Shown here in pieces: positions 8,708 through 17,231 of a stretch of 64,000 bases of DNA. Each line of letters begins with the position of its first letter. Position 1 is the first letter of the stretch. The position numbers and the translations under genes were made by a program. Source of the DNA: Mycobacterium intracellulare ATCC 13950 (lineage in GTDB: Bacteria > Actinomycetota > Actinomycetes > Mycobacteriales > Mycobacteriaceae); assembly GCF_000277125.1 (NCBI RefSeq), contig NC_016946.1, positions 3,224,001-3,288,000 of the forward strand, read 5' to 3'. The notes beneath the pieces were generated by a model. The model saw only the letters and a program-made list of their open reading frames with translations, was not told the DNA's origin and made no database searches.

Positions 8708-9145
8708 ATGGCCACGCCGCAGCAGCCCGACAGCGCAGGGCCCGCACCCGACCTGGTGGATTACGACGCCGAGGCCCCCGGGGCGCCGCGGGTGATCCGG
8801 GTGCGGCTGGCGGTGTGGGACGTCGTCTGCACCGTCACCCTGCTGGTCCTGCTCGCCGTGCTGGCCACGGCGACGACCTGGCCGTCGCGGCTTTTCGGCT
8901 TCCTGGCGCATGTCTGCGCGGACGAGACCTGCGGGCCGGTTCCCTTCGGGCTGGATCTGTACATCCACCCGGTGGTGTGGGGCGGGATCGGGGCGGCCCT
9001 CACCGCCGCCGTCATCGGCCCGGTGGTGTCCATCCTGAAGGGCTGGTACATGTCTTTCTGGCCGGTTCTGGCTCTGGCGCTGGTCATGGTGAGCTCGGCG
9101 GCGGGAACGATGCTGACCTTGTTCAGCGAACGCTATTGGCTCTGA
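8708..9145 (+). CDS. Small membrane protein, Rv1567c-like
   Basis: 145 residues with three predicted transmembrane segments (about 37-57, 79-105 and 112-137). A 30-residue acidic cytoplasmic N-terminus precedes them, and a loop has two cysteines in CADETC. No catalytic motif is recognisable. The gene lies between bioA (divergent) and ripD, as in M. tuberculosis, where the homologue is an uncharacterised membrane protein. Function is unknown. Confidence 0.8.
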   Translation: MATPQQPDSAGPAPDLVDYDAEAPGAPRVIRVRLAVWDVVCTVTLLVLLAVLATATTWPSRLFGFLAHVCADETCGPVPFGLDLYIHPVVWGGIGAALTAAVIGPVVSILKGWYMSFWPVLALALVMVSSAAGTMLTLFSERYWL

Positions 9146-9349
9146 TCGGGCCGGCGTCTCCGCCCCGTGACGGGATGGCTACGTCGTAGCCGGCTGAGAC
9201 CGAAATCACAACTGCGCATACGGGATTGGGCCGCGCCAGTCACCGTCCGGTCACGGTACGACAAATAATCCCCCGGGGCCCTGGCGGCTAACACCATCTG
9301 TTGTCAAAGTTACGGTTGTGACTGATGTGAATACGGCCAGTCTGACGGG

Positions 9350-9446
9350 CCGGTTCACTACGCAAGTGCCATGGACGGCGCGGCCCCAGCGTGGGGGCCG
9401 TCGCCCGATCCATGAACCGGGGGCGGACGCGCGAGGTCACCGCGTC
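9350..9446 (+). promoter_or_regulatory. Structured 5' leader of ripD, class not assigned
   Basis: The 333 bases between the small membrane gene and ripD hold no gene but a strongly structured region. CCGGTTC (9350-9356) pairs with GAACCGG (9414-9420), ATGGA (9371-9375) with TCCAT (9409-9413), and CGGCCCC (9381-9387) with GGGGCCG (9394-9400). A second hairpin, GACGCG/CGCGTC, spans 9426-9446. The pairing is seen directly. A regulatory role, for example a riboswitch controlling a cell-wall gene, is inference; I did not find the conserved core of the c-di-AMP (ydaO) class. Confidence 0.45.
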
Positions 9447-9478
9447 GAGGCCCCACGAGCGCCTGAGAGGCCAGAAAC

Positions 9479-10360
9479 ATGAAACGCATCTACGCCCTCG
9501 CGATCGGTTTGGCCCTGCTCGGGGCGCCGATGGTGGTTCCCACCGTCGCGACCGCCGACCCGGGCGCCAGGTCGATGGACTATCAGCAGGCCACCGACGT
9601 GGTGATCGCCCGCGGTCTGTCGCAGCGCGGCGTGCCGTTCTCCTGGGCCGGGGGCGGCATCAACGGCCCCACCCGCGGCACCGGTACGGGCGCCAACACC
9701 GTCGGTTTCGACGCCTCGGGGCTGATGCAGTACGCGTACGCCGGTGCCGGCGTGAAGCTGCCGCGTTCCTCCGGGGCGATCTACCGCGTCGGCCAGAAGA
9801 TCCTGCCGCAGCAGGCCCGCAAGGGTGACCTGATCTTCTACGGACCCGAAGGCACGCAAAGCGTCGCGATGTACCTGGGCAACAACCAGATGCTCGAGGT
9901 CGGCGACGTCGTGCAGGTCTCGCCGGTGCGCGCCAACGGCATGACGCCCTACATGGTCCGCATCCTCGGCGCTTCCGCGCCGACGCCACAGGCCCCGGCT
10001 CAGCAGCTGCCCACCCAGCAGGCTCCGGCTCAGCAGGCGCCATTGCAGCAGGCACCGGCTCAGCAGGCGCCGACACAACAGGCGCCGTTGCAGCAGGCGC
10101 CGGTGCAGCAGTCCCCGTTCACGCAAGCGCCGCAGCAGCAACTGCCCACCCAGCAGGCGCCGTTGCAGCAGGTCCCGACGCAGCAGGCGCCGCTGCAGCA
10201 GGTCCCCACGCAGCAGGCGCCGGCGCAGCAGGTGCCGACCCAGCGTGCGCCGTTGCAGCTGGCACCGACACAACAGTCGCCGTTACAGCAGGCACCCGTG
10301 CAGCAGCTGCCCACCCAGCAGGCCCCGTTGCAGCCGGCGGGCGCCGGTCTCACCCGGTAA
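9479..10360 (+). CDS. ripD: RipD-like secreted NlpC/P60 pseudoenzyme with Pro/Gln pentapeptide tail
   Basis: 293 residues. A signal peptide (about 1-26, cleavage near ATADPG) is followed by an NlpC/P60 domain (about 33-160) and a long repetitive tail. The catalytic cysteine position reads FDASGLM, with alanine at residue 79. The usual histidine before the YLG strand is serine (QSVAMYLG). M. tuberculosis RipD is likewise known as a non-catalytic, peptidoglycan-binding member. Residues 172-286 are 23 consecutive pentapeptides of the type APxQQ, much longer than the tail I recall for Rv1566c (about 230 residues in total). The start is ATG 9479 with GAGAGG eight bases upstream. A terminator follows at 10391. 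Confidence 0.9.
   Translation: MKRIYALAIGLALLGAPMVVPTVATADPGARSMDYQQATDVVIARGLSQRGVPFSWAGGGINGPTRGTGTGANTVGFDASGLMQYAYAGAGVKLPRSSGAIYRVGQKILPQQARKGDLIFYGPEGTQSVAMYLGNNQMLEVGDVVQVSPVRANGMTPYMVRILGASAPTPQAPAQQLPTQQAPAQQAPLQQAPAQQAPTQQAPLQQAPVQQSPFTQAPQQQLPTQQAPLQQVPTQQAPLQQVPTQQAPAQQVPTQRAPLQLAPTQQSPLQQAPVQQLPTQQAPLQPAGAGLTR
9992..10336 (+). repeat. 15-bp coding repeat encoding 23 APxQQ pentapeptides in RipD
   Basis: 345 bases, in register with the codons, made of 23 imperfect 15-bp units such as APLQQ, VPTQQ and LPTQQ. Exchange of L, V, A and T at variable positions suggests repeated slippage and unequal exchange. Length polymorphism between strains is expected. Confidence 0.9.
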
Positions 10361-10390
10361 TTCCCACGGGTCGTCCGCTGCCTTCCGACG

Positions 10391-10441
10391 CCCGCCACTC
10401 GCTCCCCCGCCGCGCGCGGTCGGGAACGGGTGGCGGGTTTT
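10391..10441 (+). terminator. Intrinsic terminator after ripD
   Basis: CCCGCCAC (10391-10398) pairs with GTGGCGGG (10430-10437), and TTTT follows at 10438-10441. It lies 30 bases after the ripD stop and before the acyltransferase start at 10462. Confidence 0.7.
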
Positions 10442-10461
10442 GGGTAAATTAGCGGTCGATC

Positions 10462-12648
10462 ATGCAGACCCCGACACGTCCTTCCGCACCGATCGCCGCC
10501 GCCGATCCGGGGGACTCGGGGGCGCCCACCGCGGAATCCTGGGGGTCGCAGGGGTTCTATCGCGACGACCTCGACGGCTTGCGCGGCATTGCGATCGCGC
10601 TCGTCGCCGTGTTCCACATCTGGTTCGGCCGCGTCTCCGGCGGCGTCGACGTCTTCCTGGCGCTGTCCGGATTCTTCTTCGGCGGCAAGATCATTCGCGC
10701 CGCGTTGAACCCGGCGGTCACCCTGTCGCCGGTGGCCGAGGTGATCCGGCTCATCCGTCGCCTCGTTCCGGCCCTCGTCGTCGTGCTGGCCGGGTGCGCG
10801 GTGCTCACCATCCTGGTTCAGCCGGAAACCCGCTGGGAGGCCTTCGCCGACCAGAGCCTCGCCAGCCTCGGTTACTACCAGAACTGGGAGTTGGCCAACA
10901 CCGCCTCCGACTACCTGCGCGCCGGCGAGGCCGTCAGCCCCCTGCAGCACATCTGGTCGATGTCGGTGCAGGGCCAGTTCTACGTCAGCTTCCTCGTCGT
11001 GATCGCCGGCCTGGCGTACCTGTGCGGGCGTCGGCCGGGCGCCCGGCTGAAGACGGTGTTCCTGGTGGTGCTGAGCGCGCTGACGCTGGCCTCGTTCGTC
11101 TACGCGATCATCGCGCACCAGGACAACCAGACGGCCGCCTATTACGACAGCTTCGCGCGCGGCTGGGAGTTGCTGCTGGGGGCGCTGGTCGGGGCGCTGG
11201 TGACCCGCATCCGCTGGCCCATGTGGTTGCGCACGGCGCTGGCGACGGTCGCGCTGGGCGCGGTGCTGTCGTGCGGGGCGCTCATCGACGGCGTGCGCGA
11301 GTTCCCCGGCCCGTGGGCCCTGGTCCCCGTCGGCGCCGCCATGCTGCTGATCCTCGTCGGAGCCGGCTCGACGGGCGAGCGCGGCGCCCAGGGCCGGCTG
11401 CCGCTGCCCAATCGGCTGCTGGCGACGCGTCCGCTGGTCGAGCTGGGCGCCATGGCGTATTCGCTCTACCTCTGGCATTGGCCGCTGCTCATCTTCTGGC
11501 TGTCCTATACCGGTCACAAGCACGCCACGTTCCTCGAAGGCGCGGTGCTGCTGGTGGTGTCGGGCGTGCTGGCGTACCTGACCAACCGGCTCGTCGAGGA
11601 CCCCCTGCGCTACCGGGCCGCCTCGAAGCCGGCACCCCGTCCGGCCGCGCCGACCACCCGGTGGCTGGCCCGCCTCCGGCGGCCGACGCTGGTGCTGGGA
11701 TCGGCGGTCGTGCTGCTGGGCGTGACGCTGACGGCGACGTCGTTCACGTGGCGTCAACACGTCACGGTGCTGCGGTCGGCGGGCAAGGAGCTCAGCGTCC
11801 TCAACCCGCAGGACTATCCCGGCGCACGGGCCCTGACCGAACGCGTGCGCGTGCCGAAACTGCCGATGCGGCCCACGGTCTTGGAGGTGAAGCAGGACCT
11901 GCCAGCCTCGACCAAGGACGGGTGCATCAGCGACTTCGTCAACCCCGCGGTGGTCAACTGCACCTACGGCGATGCCGCCGCCGAGCGCACGATCGCGCTG
12001 GCGGGCGGGTCGCACGCCGAGCACTGGCTGCCCGCGCTGGACATCCTGGGCAAGCTGCACCACTTCAAGGTCGTGACGTATCTCAAGATGGGCTGCCCGC
12101 TGTCGACCGAGCAGGTCCCGCTGATCATGGGCAACAACGCCCCCTACCCGCAGTGCCGCGAGTGGGTGCAACAGACGATGACCAAACTGGTCACCGACCG
12201 CCCCGACTACGTCTTCACTACGACCACCCGGCCGTGGAACATCAAGTCCGGCGACGTGATGCCCGCCACCTACATCGGGATTTGGCAAACGTTGTCCGAC
12301 AACAACATTCCCATCCTCGGAATGCGAGACACCCCGTGGCTGGTGAAGAACGGCCAGCCGTTCGACCCGGCGGACTGCCTGGCCAAACGGGGCGCGACCG
12401 CGCAGTCATGCGCGATCAAGCGGTCCGACCTGCTCTCCGACCGCAACCAGACCCTCGACTTCGTCAGCCAATTCCCGCAGCTCAAGGTGCTCGACATGTC
12501 CGACGCGATCTGCCGCGCCGACGTGTGCCGCCCGGTCGAGGGCAACATCCTGGTCTACCACGGCGCCCACCACCTGTCCCCCACCTACATGCGGACCATG
12601 GCGCCAGAACTGGGCCGCCAGATCGCCGAGAACACCGGCTGGTGGTGA
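10462..12648 (+). CDS. Acyltransferase-3 family membrane protein with C-terminal SGNH-type domain, Rv1565c-like
   Basis: 728 residues. The N-terminal half (about 35-385) has around ten transmembrane segments and the acyltransferase-3 start motif RDDLDGLRGIAI. The histidine-containing first loop AVFHIWFGRVSGGVDVF is also present. A linker helix near 410-430 leads to an extracytoplasmic SGNH-like domain (about 500-728) with AGGSHAEHW near the front and HHLSPTY at the end. Such proteins acylate envelope sugars, the membrane part delivering an acyl group and the SGNH part transferring it. The precise acceptor is unknown. The start is ATG 10462, with TAAATT 11 bases upstream. The RipD neighbourhood supports a cell-wall role. 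Confidence 0.88.
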   Translation: MQTPTRPSAPIAAADPGDSGAPTAESWGSQGFYRDDLDGLRGIAIALVAVFHIWFGRVSGGVDVFLALSGFFFGGKIIRAALNPAVTLSPVAEVIRLIRRLVPALVVVLAGCAVLTILVQPETRWEAFADQSLASLGYYQNWELANTASDYLRAGEAVSPLQHIWSMSVQGQFYVSFLVVIAGLAYLCGRRPGARLKTVFLVVLSALTLASFVYAIIAHQDNQTAAYYDSFARGWELLLGALVGALVTRIRWPMWLRTALATVALGAVLSCGALIDGVREFPGPWALVPVGAAMLLILVGAGSTGERGAQGRLPLPNRLLATRPLVELGAMAYSLYLWHWPLLIFWLSYTGHKHATFLEGAVLLVVSGVLAYLTNRLVEDPLRYRAASKPAPRPAAPTTRWLARLRRPTLVLGSAVVLLGVTLTATSFTWRQHVTVLRSAGKELSVLNPQDYPGARALTERVRVPKLPMRPTVLEVKQDLPASTKDGCISDFVNPAVVNCTYGDAAAERTIALAGGSHAEHWLPALDILGKLHHFKVVTYLKMGCPLSTEQVPLIMGNNAPYPQCREWVQQTMTKLVTDRPDYVFTTTTRPWNIKSGDVMPATYIGIWQTLSDNNIPILGMRDTPWLVKNGQPFDPADCLAKRGATAQSCAIKRSDLLSDRNQTLDFVSQFPQLKVLDMSDAICRADVCRPVEGNILVYHGAHHLSPTYMRTMAPELGRQIAENTGWW

Positions 12649-12695
12649 ACCGCCTCGCGGACCGCCGTACGTTCGTGAGGGTCCCGCGCCGCGGA

Positions 12696-12707
12696 TAAGG
12701 TCGATAG
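12696..12707 (+). promoter_or_regulatory. -10 element for leaderless treX transcript
   Basis: TAAGGT (12696-12701), then six bases, then the GTG start of treX. No Shine-Dalgarno sequence is present. This is the classical mycobacterial leaderless spacing. Confidence 0.55.
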
Positions 12708-14918
12708 GTGTCCACCAACAATTCCGCTTCAGAACCAGGCGGTCACCAAGAACCCAAACTCGCCACCGTCTGGCCGGGAAACCCATATCCGCTCGGGGCG
12801 TCCTACGACGGCGCCGGGACCAACTTCTCCCTGTTCTCCGAAATCGCCGAAAAGGTCGAGCTGTGCCTGATCGACCACCGGGGCGGCGAGTCGCGGATTC
12901 CCCTGGAGGAGGTGGACGGATACGTCTGGCACGCCTATCTGCCCAACATCAACCCGGGCCAGCGCTACGGGTTTCGCGTCTACGGCCCCTTCGACCCGGC
13001 GGCGGGTCACCGGTGCGACCCCAGCAAGTTGTTGCTCGACCCGTACGGCAAGGCTTTTCACGGCGATTTCGCGTTCGGCCAGGCGCTGTTCTCCTACGAC
13101 CTGAAGGCCTACCGGGAAAGGGACCCCGAGGGACCCAACGCCGACGGGGCCGACCCGGGAACTCCCCCCATGGTCGACTCGCTGGGCCACACCATGACCA
13201 GCGTGGTGAGCAACCCGTTCTTCGACTGGGGATCCGACCGAGCCCCGCTGACCCCCTACCACGAAACCGTCATCTACGAGGCGCATGTCAAGGGCATGAC
13301 GCAGAACCACCCCAGCGTCCCGGAGGAACTGCGGGGCACCTACGCCGGCCTGGCCCACCCGGCGATCATCGACCATCTCAAGTCGCTCAACGTCACCGCC
13401 ATCGAACTGATGCCGGTGCACCAGTTCATGCACGACTCGCGACTGCTCGACCTGGGATTGCGAAACTACTGGGGCTACAACACGTTCGGGTTCTTCGCCC
13501 CGCACAACCAATACGCCGCCAACCGCAACTCCAGCGTCGCCGAGTTCAAGTCCATGGTGCGCAGCTTCCACGAGGCGGGCATCGAGGTGATCCTCGACGT
13601 CGTCTACAACCACACCGCCGAGGGCAATCACCTGGGGCCGACCATCAATTTCCGGGGCATCGACAACGCCGCGTACTACCGGCTCGTCGACGGCGACCTG
13701 CGGCTGTACAAGGACTACACCGGCACCGGTAACAGCCTCAACCCGCGCCACCCGCACGTGCTGCAGCTGATCATGGACTCGCTGCGCTACTGGGTGACCG
13801 AGATGCACGTCGACGGATTCCGCTTCGACCTGGCCGCCACGCTGGCCCGCGAACTGCACGACGTCGACCGGTTGAGCGCGTTTTTCGATCTGGTGCAGCA
13901 GGATCCGATCGTCAGCCAGGTCAAACTGATCGCCGAGCCGTGGGACGTCGGCGAGGGCGGCTATCAAGTCGGAAACTTCCCGGGTTTGTGGACCGAGTGG
14001 AACGGGAAGTATCGCGATACTGTGCGCGATTACTGGCGGGGTGAGCCCGCAACCCTGGGTGAGTTCGCCTCCCGGCTGACCGGGTCGTCGGACCTGTACG
14101 AGGCGACCGGCCGGCGCCCCAGCGCCAGCATCAACTTCGTCACGGCGCACGACGGCTTCACGCTCAATGACCTGGTGTCCTACAACGAAAAGCACAACAT
14201 GGCCAACGGCGAGGACAACCGGGACGGCGAAAGCCACAACCGCTCGTGGAACTGTGGCGTCGAGGGCCCCACCGACGACCCCGACATCACCGAGCTGCGC
14301 TACCGACAGATGCGCAACTTCTGGGCGACGCTGATGGTCAGCCAGGGCACGCCGATGATCGCCCACGGCGACGAGCTCGGGCGTACCCAGAACGGCAACA
14401 ACAACGTTTACTGCCAGGACTCCGAATTGTCTTGGATGGATTGGTCTTTGGTCGACAAGAACTCCGACCTGCTGGCGTTCGCGCGCAAGGTGACCGCCCT
14501 GCGCAAGCAGCACCCGGTGTTCCGCCGGCGCCGGTTCTTCGAGGGCGAGCCGATCCGCAGCGGCGACGAGGTGCGTGACATCGCCTGGCTGAATCCGAGC
14601 AGCCGCGAGATGACGCACGAGGATTGGGGCGAGAGCTTTCACAAGTGCGTGGCCGTCTTCCTCAACGGTGACGCCATCACCGCGCCGAACGCCCGCGGGG
14701 AGCGGGTGGTCGACGACTCATTCCTGTTGTGCTTCAACGCCGGCGACGATCCGGTGGAGTTCTCGATGCCGCCCGACGACTATGCGCAGGAGTGGACGGT
14801 GGAACTGGACACCAACGAACCGACGGGCAGCAAAGAGGGTCCCGACCAGGTGGTGACCGCCGAGGAGAAGGTGTCGTTGCCCTCACGCTCGTTGCTCATC
14901 TTGCGTAAGACTCTGTGA
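12708..14918 (+). CDS. treX: Glycogen debranching enzyme TreX/GlgX
   Basis: 736 residues, GH13 family with an N-terminal CBM48-like domain. Hydrolyses alpha-1,6 branches of glycogen to feed the TreY-TreZ route to trehalose. The nucleophile aspartate is in VDGFRFDLA, the acid/base glutamate in LIAEPWDVGEGGYQVGNF, and the third aspartate in VTAHDGFT. YNHTAEGNHLGPT is also typical. The start is GTG 12708. The gene leads the treX-treY-treZ operon (three bases to treY). Regulation beyond the -10 element is not visible. Confidence 0.95.
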   Translation: MSTNNSASEPGGHQEPKLATVWPGNPYPLGASYDGAGTNFSLFSEIAEKVELCLIDHRGGESRIPLEEVDGYVWHAYLPNINPGQRYGFRVYGPFDPAAGHRCDPSKLLLDPYGKAFHGDFAFGQALFSYDLKAYRERDPEGPNADGADPGTPPMVDSLGHTMTSVVSNPFFDWGSDRAPLTPYHETVIYEAHVKGMTQNHPSVPEELRGTYAGLAHPAIIDHLKSLNVTAIELMPVHQFMHDSRLLDLGLRNYWGYNTFGFFAPHNQYAANRNSSVAEFKSMVRSFHEAGIEVILDVVYNHTAEGNHLGPTINFRGIDNAAYYRLVDGDLRLYKDYTGTGNSLNPRHPHVLQLIMDSLRYWVTEMHVDGFRFDLAATLARELHDVDRLSAFFDLVQQDPIVSQVKLIAEPWDVGEGGYQVGNFPGLWTEWNGKYRDTVRDYWRGEPATLGEFASRLTGSSDLYEATGRRPSASINFVTAHDGFTLNDLVSYNEKHNMANGEDNRDGESHNRSWNCGVEGPTDDPDITELRYRQMRNFWATLMVSQGTPMIAHGDELGRTQNGNNNVYCQDSELSWMDWSLVDKNSDLLAFARKVTALRKQHPVFRRRRFFEGEPIRSGDEVRDIAWLNPSSREMTHEDWGESFHKCVAVFLNGDAITAPNARGERVVDDSFLLCFNAGDDPVEFSMPPDDYAQEWTVELDTNEPTGSKEGPDQVVTAEEKVSLPSRSLLILRKTL

Positions 14919-14921
14919 CGC

Positions 14922-17231
14922 ATGGATTTACCCATCCTGTCCACCTATCGGCTGCAGCTGCGTGGTGAGTCGAGCGGGTCCGCGTTCACCTTCTCCGACG
15001 CGGAAGACCTGCTGGACTACCTGGACGACCTCGGGGTGACGCACCTGTACCTGTCCCCGATCATGACCGCGACCACCGGGTCGAGCCACGGCTACGACGT
15101 CACCGACCCCACGACGGTGTCCCCCGAACTCGGCGGCCGTGACGGCCTGGCGCGGCTGTCGGCGGCGGCGCGGGCGCGTGGCCTGGGACTGGTCGTCGAC
15201 ATCGTGCCCAACCACGTCGGAATCGACCAGCCCCGGCAGAACCCCTGGTGGTGGGACGTCCTGCGGAACGGCCGTTCTTCGCCCTACGCAACGTTTTTCG
15301 ACATCGACTGGGACCTCGACCAGGATGGCCGCATCGTGCTGCCGGTGCTGGGCTCCGACGAGGACGCCGCCGACCTGACCGTCGACGGGGACGTGCTGCG
15401 CCTGGGCGATCTGGCGCTGCCGATCGCGCCCGGCACCGCCGGCGGCACCGGTCCCGAGGTGCACGATCGCCAGCACTACCGCCTGGTGGGCTGGCGCAAC
15501 GGCGTGTGCGGCTACCGCCGGTTCTTCTCGATCACCTCGCTGGCGGGGCTGCGCCAGGAAGACCGCGCGGTCTTCGACGCCACGCACGCCGAAGTCGGGC
15601 GGTGGTTCGCCGAGGGGCTCGTCGACGGTGTGCGCATCGATCACCCCGACGGCCTGTCCGATCCGTGCGGCTACCTGGCGTGGTTACGCGAATTGGTCGG
15701 CCCCTCGGCCTGGATCGTGATCGAGAAGATCCTGGCGGTCGACGAGGCGCTCGAGCCCACCCTGCCGGTCGGCGGCACCACCGGTTACGACGTGCTGCGT
15801 GAGGTCGGCGGCCTCTTCGTGGATCCGCAGGGCGCCCCGGCGCTGACCGCGCTGGTGGAGTCCTCCGGCGTGGACTACCGGGCGTTGCCGGACATGCTGG
15901 CCGACCTCAAGATCCGTTCGGCCACCGACACGTTGGGCAGCGAGCTGTCCCGGCTGCGCCGCAGCATCGCTGCCGCCGCCGGCGCCGACCACCCGCAGCT
16001 GCCCGCGGCGGTGGCGGCGTTGCTCACCCACCTCGGCGTCTACCGCAGCGACTACCCCGGCCTGGTCGCGCTGTTGCCCACCGCACTGGCCGAAACCGAG
16101 GCGGCCGCACCGGAATTGGGCCCGGCGCTGCAGGTGCTGGCCGCGGCGCTGGCCCGCGGCGGCGAGCCGGCCACCCGGCTACAGCAGCTGTGCGGGGCCG
16201 TCACCGCAAAGTCTGTCGAGGACTGCCTGTTCTATCGCGACGCCCGGTTGGTATCGCTGAACGAGGTGGGCGGCGAGCCGCACCGCTTCGGGGTCGGCGC
16301 GGCCGAGTTCCATCACAGCGCCGCCAGCCGCGCCCGGATGTGGCCGCAGGCCATGACGACGCTGACCACCCACGACACCAAACGCGGAGAGGACGTGCGC
16401 GCCCGGATCGGGGTGCTGTCGCAGGTGCCGTCGCTGTGGGCCGAGTTCGTCGCCCGCTGGGAGACCCGCGCCCCCTCCCCCGACCCGGCGACCGGACAGT
16501 TCCTGTGGCAGAACATCTTCGGCGTGTGGCCGGTCAGCGGGCAGGTCACCCGCGAGCTGCGCGAGCGGCTGCACGGCTACGCGGAGAAGGCCATCCGGGA
16601 AGCGGCCTGGCACACCTCGTGGAACGACCCCGACACCGACTTCGAGGACGCGATCCACCGCTGGCTGGACACGGTGCTCGACGGCCCGGTGGCCGGGCAA
16701 CTGACCGAGCTTGTCGCGCAACTCAATCCGCACGCCGCCAGTGACGCGCTGGGTCAGAAGCTGCTGGCGCTGACCGTGCCGGGGATTCCGGACGTCTATC
16801 AGGGCACCGAGCTGTGGGACGACAGCCTGGTCGATCCGGACAATCGCCGGCCGGTCGACTACGCGGCCCGGCGCGCCGCCCTGCACGAGTTGCAGCACCC
16901 GAAGATCCGGGTCGTCACCACCGCGCTGCGCGTGCGCCGCGCCCACCCGGACAGCTTCTTGCGGGGCGACTACGTCCCGGTGCTGGCCGACGGCGACGCC
17001 GCCGACCACGTGGTGGCCTTCCGCCGGGGCTCAAATGGCGGAGACATCGTGGTCGCGGTGACCCGCTGGACGGTGCGGCTGGCCGAAAGCGGCTGGGGCA
17101 ACACCGTTTTGCCGCTGCCCGACGGCACCTGGAAAGACGCGCTCACCGGGGCGGTCGCGGACGGACCGACCTCGGCGGCCCAGTTGTTCGCCGACCTGCC
17201 GGTCGTGCTGCTGGAGCGGCACCATGACTGA
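14922..17231 (+). CDS. treY: Maltooligosyl trehalose synthase
   Basis: 769 residues, GH13_26. Converts the reducing-end alpha-1,4 bond of a maltooligosaccharide into the alpha,alpha-1,1 bond of trehalose by intramolecular transglycosylation. STYRLQLRG at the N-terminus, VDIVPNHVG, GVRIDHPDGLSDP (nucleophile Asp), IVIEKIL (acid/base Glu) and TTHDTKRGEDVRAR are the expected family blocks. It starts three bases after the treX stop and overlaps treZ by eight bases, so translation is probably coupled. Confidence 0.95.
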   Translation: MDLPILSTYRLQLRGESSGSAFTFSDAEDLLDYLDDLGVTHLYLSPIMTATTGSSHGYDVTDPTTVSPELGGRDGLARLSAAARARGLGLVVDIVPNHVGIDQPRQNPWWWDVLRNGRSSPYATFFDIDWDLDQDGRIVLPVLGSDEDAADLTVDGDVLRLGDLALPIAPGTAGGTGPEVHDRQHYRLVGWRNGVCGYRRFFSITSLAGLRQEDRAVFDATHAEVGRWFAEGLVDGVRIDHPDGLSDPCGYLAWLRELVGPSAWIVIEKILAVDEALEPTLPVGGTTGYDVLREVGGLFVDPQGAPALTALVESSGVDYRALPDMLADLKIRSATDTLGSELSRLRRSIAAAAGADHPQLPAAVAALLTHLGVYRSDYPGLVALLPTALAETEAAAPELGPALQVLAAALARGGEPATRLQQLCGAVTAKSVEDCLFYRDARLVSLNEVGGEPHRFGVGAAEFHHSAASRARMWPQAMTTLTTHDTKRGEDVRARIGVLSQVPSLWAEFVARWETRAPSPDPATGQFLWQNIFGVWPVSGQVTRELRERLHGYAEKAIREAAWHTSWNDPDTDFEDAIHRWLDTVLDGPVAGQLTELVAQLNPHAASDALGQKLLALTVPGIPDVYQGTELWDDSLVDPDNRRPVDYAARRAALHELQHPKIRVVTTALRVRRAHPDSFLRGDYVPVLADGDAADHVVAFRRGSNGGDIVVAVTRWTVRLAESGWGNTVLPLPDGTWKDALTGAVADGPTSAAQLFADLPVVLLERHHD

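Noticed and set aside
9350..9478. Assignment of the ripD leader as a c-di-AMP (ydaO) riboswitch
   Set aside because: The stems are clear but the conserved GGGGAGCC-type and GGGGUGAA-type core blocks were not found; left as unclassified.
10245..12698. An 817-codon plus-strand frame in a second phase over the acyltransferase gene
   Set aside because: The frame starting at 10462 in the other phase contains the acyltransferase-3 motifs. This one is Arg/Pro-rich with no domain.
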